NCBI GenBank assembly: GCA_018902385.1
Contig: JABSSW010000049.1
Span: 84,405 to 148,404 of the forward strand
Length of the DNA stretch: 64,000 nucleotides
Direction of reading: 5' to 3'
Origin: Physcia stellaris
Lineage: Eukaryota; Ascomycota; Lecanoromycetes; Caliciales; Physciaceae
The translations under genes were made by a program, and so were the position numbers. This document shows, one piece after another, positions 55,381 through 64,000 of the stretch. Numbering within the stretch: the stretch's first letter is position 1; the number at the start of each line of letters is the position of its first letter. The notes under the pieces were generated by a model. It was not told the DNA's origin. It saw only the letters and a program-made list of their open reading frames with translations, and did no database searches.

Positions 55381-58149
55381 AGAATGAAAACATTTGTTTT
55401 CATCATATTTATTGATCAACTGTTATAATTATCAAATATTTCGTTTTAAATATTTATAAATTGTTGTTTTCGTATCATTTCAAATTGCAAATATCAAAAT
55501 AATAAAAAAAAAATTCATTTTTTTTTTATTCAAAACAAAAATTAAACATATCAAAACATTTCAATATCAACAAAATCAAATCAAATCACAATTTATAGAA
55601 AATAATTGTTTGACAACATCAAATTTATTAAATACAAAAAGATTGTTCATTAATCAATTCGCATTTATTAAAAAACATTTTCGTACGAATGATGTAAAAA
55701 CAACAAAATAAAAAAAAAACGAATCAACGAAATTTATAAATGAAAAATAAATACAATGCAAATTTTTTGATGCGAATAATGTCAATTTTTCACAATATCG
55801 TGTATGATGATGTTTGCAATGAAATCGTTTTTTATAACAAAATTTTCAATACATGATCATTGAAATAATGTTTAAATATTCAACGTTCGACGTCAAATTT
55901 TTTTCTTTATACGTCGCAACACGTTCGATTTTATTTTTCAAATTTCGCGTTTCATTCGCATCGTTTGATTGTTGAAAAATTTGATATAAATTACAAAATG
56001 ATGTTTTACAATCGCGAAAAAAACATGACTGTTTCAAAAAAAATTCAAAAAAATTCATAATCAAACAACAATGCAAAAATTTTTTTTTGCAATTTCGTAT
56101 ATAACGAAAAAATGCAATGAAATCGACACACAACATGATTATTCTCGAAACAAAAATTCAATTGTGTTCAATTTCATTTCAAATCACAATTTCATTTTCA
56201 TTACGTTTTTCGTTTTCGTCGTTTGATTCGACATTTTTTATTTGAATGTTCGAAAACGATATTTCGTCAACGTTTAATACATTTTTTTGTTTGATTTTTC
56301 GTCAACACAATTTTCAATATTTTTTTCGTTTTCATTCAACATCGTTTGATACTTTCTTTTATAAATCAAAAAATGAGTTTTTTCAAATTTTTTAAAAAAC
56401 ATATTTACAATTTTTTGCGACGCGAAAACGACGCGATTTTGAAATTCAAATTGTAAATGTTTTTGTAAAACGAAAATTCGAAATTTTGTTTTTCAATTGA
56501 TGCGAAAACAACGATTTGAAATTCGATAAATCGAATCGTTCGATTTCGAAATCGTCAAATTCGAAATCGTCGAAATTGTCGTCGTGTTCAAAATGAGTTT
56601 TTGTGTTTATATTTTTAAGTTCGTTTTCATTTTGAGACAAAAATAATGATTCATTTTTGTCGATATTGAAATCGATTTTTTGCAATCGCTCGCGATTTGT
56701 CGTAAATTAATTGATAAACAATTTTTGACGATTTGATTGTCGTTGCGAAAACACGTTTCGAAATTCGACAATGTTGTTTTTACAACATTGATACGAGTTC
56801 GCGTGTTTTGTCATGCACAAAAAATTTTTAATTTTGAAAAAATCGAAAACATTATTTTTGCGATCGCAAATTTTACGCGCATCGAATTTACATTATAAAT
56901 TAACAATCGTTTCATTCGTTTCGAATGAAACGAAAAAAAAAACATATTCAACGAACATTTCGACGTTTTATGTTTTCATTAACATTCGTCGCATGTTTCA
57001 AATTACGATTTTTTGATTTGACGACAAACGCGAAAACACGATTGTTCGTGACGACGCAATGAATGTAAAACGAACGAAAGCATTTCGATCGATGATTTGA
57101 AATTGCGTCAACAATTTATGAACATTAAAATTCGAAATTTATTTGAATAATCAAAACTTTCAATTGTTTCGAATGAATGATTTGAAACGAGACGAAACGA
57201 TTGACGCTCGTTAAAAAAATCGTATGATCGTCGTAAATTTCAATAAATTGAAAAAATTCGTTTTTGATAAACGTTGACGAAATTTCGCAATACATTAATC
57301 AACGTGTGCGCATTTTTCGCATTTTCATTTACGACGAAAATATTGACGTTGATAACAATTTAAATCGAATACGTTTGAACATATATCAAAAATCATACAC
57401 ATTTTCGATTCAATAATACATTTACAAATGATCAATTGATTCGCGTTACGAGACATGATGATGATGATCGTGATGTTTAAACAAAAAAAAAAAAGAAAAT
57501 TGAAATTCATAAACAGAAATGATTTTACAAACGACGTTAATGATTGAATATGTGTTGACGCGAAAATATTCGCATGTTGAAACAACAACAATTGATTAAA
57601 AGTATCGTTGTCAATGAAATGAACAATATCATCGTAATTGCATAATATCAAACAAAAAAATCAACGATTATTTAATTTTAGTTATCATTTTTCGTCAACG
57701 TACGAAGTATAATATATTAAAAATAATTTAAACATCGAGAAAATGTTCACATTTTCATTGCTTTTTGATCGAAACATTTATTTCTAAAAATCACGATAAT
57801 GTAAAAAAGTCAAAGCACAATTTACATTATGAATTACAAAAAAACAATAGCACATGAAAATAGTATTGTTGAAAAAACATCGTTTCGAGTTCAAAAAATT
57901 GACAACGTGTAATCATTATAACAATTTATAAAAAAAATATATTTATCGTTGTCAAATCGATGTTTTTGCATGTTGTATTCATAAAAACAATGATGTTAAA
58001 ATGATTTTGTTATGTTTGATTTCTATTCATGTTAATTTAGTGTAATTTTGTTTTTTAAATTTCGATGTTCAATTTTCAATTCGTGCGAAAACATTAATAT
58101 AAATTTTTTCAAAAATAAATGTTATATGTCATATCGACTGTGCATTAGT
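55381..58149. other. Spacer between the inverted arms
   Basis: Very AT-rich mutated DNA. Frames at 55846-56136 and 57325-57651 on the minus strand have no recognised relatives. No transposase motif was identified. Confidence 0.45.
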
Positions 58150-59280
58150 CGTGATAAAACTGTTTTGATGATTTTCATTTCATATAAATTCATGATCATG
58201 ATTTCGTGATGTTGATACGAAATCGACAAAATTTGATTTCGCAAATTCGTTTATTTATTATTCGTTTTCGCAATTTTTTTCGTTTTTATTTATTTTTTTC
58301 AATTTGCAATCATTACATCACATTGTTGCAATTTTTTTTCATCATGACGATGAGTTGTAATTCGAAGTTTTGAATTTCAAAAACGTATTTTGACACGATT
58401 CAACGCGTTTTTGAATTTTCATCACGTCGTAAATTTTATATACGTTCAATTGTGATCGTGCGATCATGTTTTCGATGACGACGAAATAAATCATTTTTCA
58501 TATCAATACATGAAATTGATTTTTTTAATCATTAACAATTTTACGATTTGTTGCGTCTTTTTTTTTTTACAATTCAAATCAAGAAATTTGTCGAAACATT
58601 TGTTCGATTCGTTTTTTTTTCTTCGTTTTTGTTTTTTCTTTTTAGTCATTAGCAATTTTACGATTTGTTGCGCTTTTTTTTCTTTTTGCAATTCAAATCA
58701 AAAAGTTTGTCGAAACATTTGTTCGATTTTTTTTTCTTTTTTTTTTTTTTTTTTTCATTTTTTTCAATCACTTTCTTCGTCAAATACAATTAAATCGTTT
58801 TTATTCTTTCGAACGACGTTTTTATCATTTTTTTTTTTCGATTTACATCATTTTGATTCGATTTTGTTTTGTCATTTTTTTGTTTGCAATCGTCGTTGTT
58901 TTGTCAACATTTCAATCATTTTTTTTTTTTTTCGTATTTCAATATCGACTTTTCATCGAAATTTGTCACAACAACAAAAAAAATTATGTTTGTTGTTGTT
59001 ATATTTCACATGTTAGCAATGATTTCAAATTATCAATTCGACTATTTTGAAAATTTTCACTCGCGTCAAAATTTGCGTTTTTAATTATAATCATGAAATA
59101 ATTCATTCGATTGTTCAACACGTTGCTCATCATACGATTCGAATTCGCGATTTTCTGAATAAAAAATGCTTATTTACAGTTTTAATCGTTAAATCATTCA
59201 ATCAAATTCGTTTTCATTAAAATTTTGATTTTTTATTTGCATATATAAACATTATGCGACGACTATCAAATATTTTCTAC
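58150..59280 (-). repeat. Right arm of the 1.1-kb imperfect inverted repeat
   Basis: Its reverse complement matches 54165-55380 through ordered anchor words (see left arm). The hydrophobic plus-strand frames here (such as 58510-59016) are T-run readings, not genes. Confidence 0.75.
58530..58735 (+). repeat. Two-copy tandem repeat of about 118 bp
   Basis: CATTAACAATTTTACGATTTG at 58530 and CATTAGCAATTTTACGATTTG at 58648 start two copies. Both continue through CAATTCAAATCAA and TTTGTCGAAACATTTGTTCGAT. The corresponding place in the other arm has a different tandem repeat. Confidence 0.75.
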
Positions 59281-62200
59281 ATTTTCATCAATCAAAATAT
59301 ATTTACAATCAATTTTTCACGTTTTGTTTCAATCAATTCTTCACGTTTTGTTTCACGTTCACGTTTTGTTTTAGCTTTTCACGTTTTGTTTCAGTCAACT
59401 CTTCACGTTTTTTAAAAATACTTCATCATTTATATTCAATAATCAATTATTTATAGTCGTTTTTGTGTTCGTCACGTTCAATTTTTGATTTTGTTCTTTT
59501 TCGATATCGTAATAATTGTTTTTTCGTTCAATTTTGCATTAGTGAGTCGATCAAAAATTCGCGAAAATGATTATAATTTTAAAACACATAACGTTGAACA
59601 TTCAAAACAAATTCGCTTTGCATCAATACATATTAGCAGACTAAAAAATACTCATTAAAATTGCATTGACATACTTCATGTCATTGTGAAAAAAAAATAG
59701 TAAAAATTAAAATAGAAATCAATAAAACAACGATTTTCGTTTTTGTTTTAGAGATCATATATCAAACAAATGTCAGAATTTTGACTCAAAATTTTGAACA
59801 AAACAATTTTGCTGCTGTGTATTGCATTAAAATAATAGCTTTATGTTGTTCAAATCATAATCATTGAACGAGCTGTTTGCTATGCGAAATATGATTCATA
59901 TGAAAAACGATATTCAAATGATGTGAAAAATAAAAAATGATTCAATCGACAATTTTCGTAAACACGTCTTCAATTTCAATCTTTTTTGAACGTTAGAAAA
60001 TTTTCATTTTAAATTCGATTGATCGACTTTTTACAAATAAATTGAAACTATCGTACGAGTATATATGTTGAAAAAATAATAGAAATTTCGACAATTAATT
60101 GAAATACATTTTCAACAACGTACACTACACGAAAACGATTTCAATCAATGAATCATTTGAATTTCAATATTGATTAAACATTTCTCGATTGACAATATCA
60201 ACGACAAAACAAAATTTTTCATAATATTTATTGTTTCAATCGAATTGCGATATTTAATATGCAATAACGTACGATTTATTTTGAAAATTTTCGAGTCAAA
60301 ACGATCATGAAAGAACATCGAACGATTAACGAGAAATTGATGTTCTAGAAAATATATACATATGTCGATGAAACGAATCAAAATCGTTGATCAAATTGCA
60401 TTCGTCGACAAATCGCGATCAAAAAAATTTCGCTATTCAAAACACTATTGTTTGACATTTCGAAATCTGTTTTGCTCGATATTGTCATCAATTATGCGCA
60501 ATCGCATTCTCTGTCGCATGCGTCGTTGCAATATGTATTTTTTGATCATCAAAATTAAAAAAATCTTTTCGCATTTTGATAGATTTATCATTTCAATTGA
60601 TAATGTATTTAATAATTGTCACATTGTCATATTTCATATTTCAATCGTTTCAATCACATAATTTGCGAATATTTCAACGTTTTGAATCAAAAAATATTGA
60701 ACATCGTCTTTGCGAAAAGAGTGCGTTTCGAAAAATTCGAATTCACATCGATATCAACAAAATTATTGCGAAAATTATTCAAAAAGATTTGAAATATCTG
60801 TAATAGAAACGTTAACGAATTCATTCAATTTGAAATATCAAATTCAATATCATAAAAAACATTGATTGTGACAACGCGAAAATAACATCAAATCGTCGAA
60901 AAATTTTGTCGTTAGATTCGAATTCGAACAAACAACCATTTTGCGAGTAAATGAAACATATTCAATCAAAATTCGTTTTTATTGTCATAGAAATAGAAAA
61001 ATTTGATGTTTAAAGCATTGTTAATTTTGTATTGTTGACGAACTCGTTATCAATGTTTTGTTTATTTTCGAATTTTGATGAATTTTTTTCGAAATTTCAA
61101 CATCAAAATTTGATGCAAAAATGATTGAAATTCTCGTTTATGATTTCAATATAATGAAATTCAATGCGCAAAATTTCGTCAATTCGCAATAAACACAAAA
61201 AATCATGACGTAAATCAATTGCAACATAATTCGTTGTTTAATTTCGATTCAAAATCGATTTTCATTATGATTTGTATCGAGTCGTTGTAAATCATCGATC
61301 GAACAATGTTGTCGATTGTATTTTACATTTTTGTAAATTTTTTCGTTTAAAGCGCGCGCGTTGATAACGATTTTGTCGACTCGATATTGCAATTTGTAAA
61401 TAATATACATTATCAAAAAAAAATATTTTAACAATTCAACGACGATATTTTTTTTTTTTTTGTAGATTTTTCATGTAAATGAACACGTTTAAAAACAACG
61501 ACGAATTGTCATTTCAAAAATCATTTCTCTCGTGACGAAACGTATCGATATTTCTTTTTGTCGATACGTAATGTCAATTGCACGCGAAACGCATTTTCAA
61601 CGCGTAATTGTATGTTCGATTTGTAAAATCAAATCGAAAAATTTTTTTTTTCTCAACGTTGTTTGTATCATAGAAATCATGTTCGAATTATCGCAAAAAC
61701 GTATATTCAAATCATCATGATCAACTCGAGCGTTTTTTCGTCGAACTGTTTGAAACATTTCAAATAATTCGAAAAGAAATTGTTTTTGACGAACGTTTCG
61801 AATTTTTTTTGACTATATGATTTTTAATTGTAACGTTGATTTAATGAACAAATTAAACAAATTTTGTAATTTTTCAATGTAAAAGAGACGTGAACTTTTT
61901 CCAAAAATTTTTTGTAATATTTTTGAACACATTGTGCTTTTTTTTAAACGTTGAAAATTGATGTTTTGATTCGCTGTTTTGTTTTTCATTTTTTTTTTTC
62001 CATTTTTTTTTCGTTTTCGTTTTTTTCGATTATTTCGATTTTTATTTTTTCGATTGATTCGATCAAATCGAATTTTGCTTTCTGTGCAATGATCGAATCT
62101 TTGTAATTTTTCTTCGCTGATGACTCGCAATTGAGCGAAAATAATCGATTTCATATTGAGTTTTGATTGAAAAACGATGAATTGAATTGAACAATCGTCT

Positions 62201-64000
62201 TTTGTCGTAAATCAATTTGTAATTTTCAAAAAACACAAAATCGAACGACGACGCGTTGATTTTTGACGAGATGCATTTGACGCGAGCAAAAAATAAACGC
62301 ACAAATGAAATTTGTACTGTATTGAAAAATGACGAAATTTTTGAAAAATCAAAAAATTGCGATCAAAATAATGATTTGTTGTTTGAGTTTTGAAAAAAAT
62401 CTGTCAAAATATGTATGTAAACAATGTTTCACGAGCGAATGAGTTTAACGCAACACGTTTGAAAAAAAACGAAATATTTTTTGATTTGATCAATTTCAAC
62501 AATTTGTTCGTCGATGAAACGTTGATTGAACATTTTGTTGTTTTGTAACATTACTCGTACGATAATAAAAACGACGTCAAAAACAAAACAGACGATTATA
62601 CGAATTCTAAATATAGATGTCACAAAAACTGAATGATGTGTCAAAAAAACATTGAATGTTTGTAACGCGAAAATTTTCGTCTCGTGTCGTTGATTTTTGC
62701 ATTTTGTTATTTACATATCGTTCATTTGATTTCATCAAATTTTTCTACGTTCATATCGATATTCGAATTCGTCAATCGTATTCCATTATGTTAAAAGAGA
62801 CGCTCAAACAAACGATATCGTGAATTTTAAAATTTGCGATTTTATCGAAAAAAAGAAAAAATTGATTGCAAATTTGAACGAGATTTGCACCAATTCAAAT
62901 CAAATCATCAAAATGAAAAATTGAATTAGCATACTTTACAATTTTATGAAAAGAAAAAAATGAACGAGCGTTTCGCGATTTGATTCGATACGTATTTATT
63001 TTTTTGATTGATCAATATTTATTTACATACAAATTGCAACAATTCGACGTTTTCGTTGATGTTGAATTTGAATTTGTCATCGATAATCGCGATGTGCATT
63101 GTTCGAATTTTTCGTTATTTGCGAATTCGATTTTCGATATTTTTCGTTGTTACAAATCAAATGATTTCGACGATTTCGTTGATGCGAAAAATCATAATTT
63201 CATCGATTTCGAAATCGAGCATCGATATTCATTTTATTCATCATTATCACATTCATGCAAATGTTTCGATCGTAGACGTTTTGAAACAAATTGCACGAAA
63301 AACCGTTACAAACGCGCGAAATGACATGTATGAACAAATGATATATTTACAAATCACATCATTCAAACGAGATCGATTGAAACAAAACAATACAAACATT
63401 TTTCGAAAAGAAACAGAAAAAATGCGAACGCGAAAAAATCGTTATTGTTCACGATGTTTCATAAAGCGATTCAATATGTTCAATTCGATGTATCGACATT
63501 TCTCGTCAAAACGTACTCGAAAAATTTCAATCGATTGTTCGACGAATAAAATAATCTCGTCGCAATCGTGATTTTCGTCAAAAACGTGATCGTTTTTTTG
63601 AAATATTGAAACAAATTGTTTGAAAAAAAACAACAATCGCAGATTTGAAAAACTATGAAAAAACAATATCGTATTTGAAAGTAAATCATATAAATGTTTG
63701 TTTTGTTTTTAATGTTGATTGATGGAAATGCAACAAATCGTGCAATTACGAAATCGATATAATTTCAACGAAAATTTTGAATTCATCATCAAAATTTTGA
63801 TTTTCAAAACACGAAAAACAAAATTTATGAATCAAATCGACATCGCAAAAAAGATCGCAACGTACAAAAAAAATCGATATTAAAATATCGATCGTGTTAA
63901 AGACAGAGTATAATGAAAATTTTGTCAACGTTTTCGATTATTTCACGCAAAAAAAACGTGTCGTTTTTGTTTAAAAAAAAAAAAAAATTATAAATACAAA
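59281..64000. other. Mutated AT-rich repeat DNA to the right edge
   Basis: The same signature continues to the window end. Only the frame at 63008-63571 has any suggestive motif: CSRCFIKRFNMFNSMYRH resembles a C2H2 finger (C-x2-C-x13-H) after a Lys/Arg-rich stretch, as in some fungal transposon proteins. No conserved enzyme domain was recognised. Confidence 0.5.
59310..59415 (+). repeat. Short tandem repeat of CACGTTTTGTTTCA units
   Basis: TTCACGTTTTGTTT recurs at least four times in about 100 bases, with CAATCAATT or CAGTCAACT between copies. Confidence 0.75.

Noticed and set aside
58510-59016. 168-codon Phe-rich frame
   Set aside because: It comes from T runs in the right inverted arm; not a membrane protein.

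Overview
The window is nuclear DNA of a filamentous ascomycete (Pezizomycotina). Short GT-AG introns of about 45-160 nt, fungal Psf2, Orc4 and FOL1 orthologues, a FlbA-type RGS protein and small cysteine-bearing secreted proteins all point that way. The look of the Psf2 and other proteins suggests Leotiomycetes, but that is memory-based and unchecked.

Region 1 (1-35.8 kb) is ordinary gene-bearing DNA of balanced composition. In order it carries a DUF1989 protein, a secreted cysteine protein, the GINS subunit PSF2 (with a one-base frameshift in a C run), a small conserved protein of unknown function, a FlbA/Sst2-like DEP-DEP-RGS regulator, a second secreted protein, ORC4, an F-box-like protein and a decayed partial copy of it, the trifunctional folate enzyme, a nitronate monooxygenase, an uncharacterised 405-residue protein, a third secreted protein, a secreted precursor built from repeated exons, a frameshifted fungal rhodopsin/PTH11-like membrane protein and a broken coiled-coil gene. 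Two replication genes (PSF2 and ORC4) lie about 11 kb apart. Nothing else suggests a functional cluster. Long spacers (5.4-7.8, 10.2-13.3 and 27.2-29.0 kb) hold no recognisable gene.

Region 2 (35.8-64 kb) is gene-free, very AT-rich and mutated by a RIP-like process. It contains a nested stack. A dead chromodomain Ty3/gypsy element (37,316-51,064, 226-227-bp LTRs, AGATT target duplication) sits in older mutated repeat DNA. It is itself interrupted by an unmutated 6.1-kb LTR element (37,916-44,034, AAAAT target duplication) with no recognisable proteins. To the right lies more mutated repeat DNA, including a pair of 1.1-kb inverted arms around a 2.8-kb spacer.

The two most interesting signals are these. 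(a) The mutation spectrum of the dead elements hits CpT and CpC while largely sparing CpA and CpG, unlike the classical CpA-type RIP. (b) A secreted repeat protein at 30.4-31.1 kb has C-E-G-x-G-C motifs, each carried by its own phase-1 exon, and looks like a precursor of processed cyclic or disulfide peptides.
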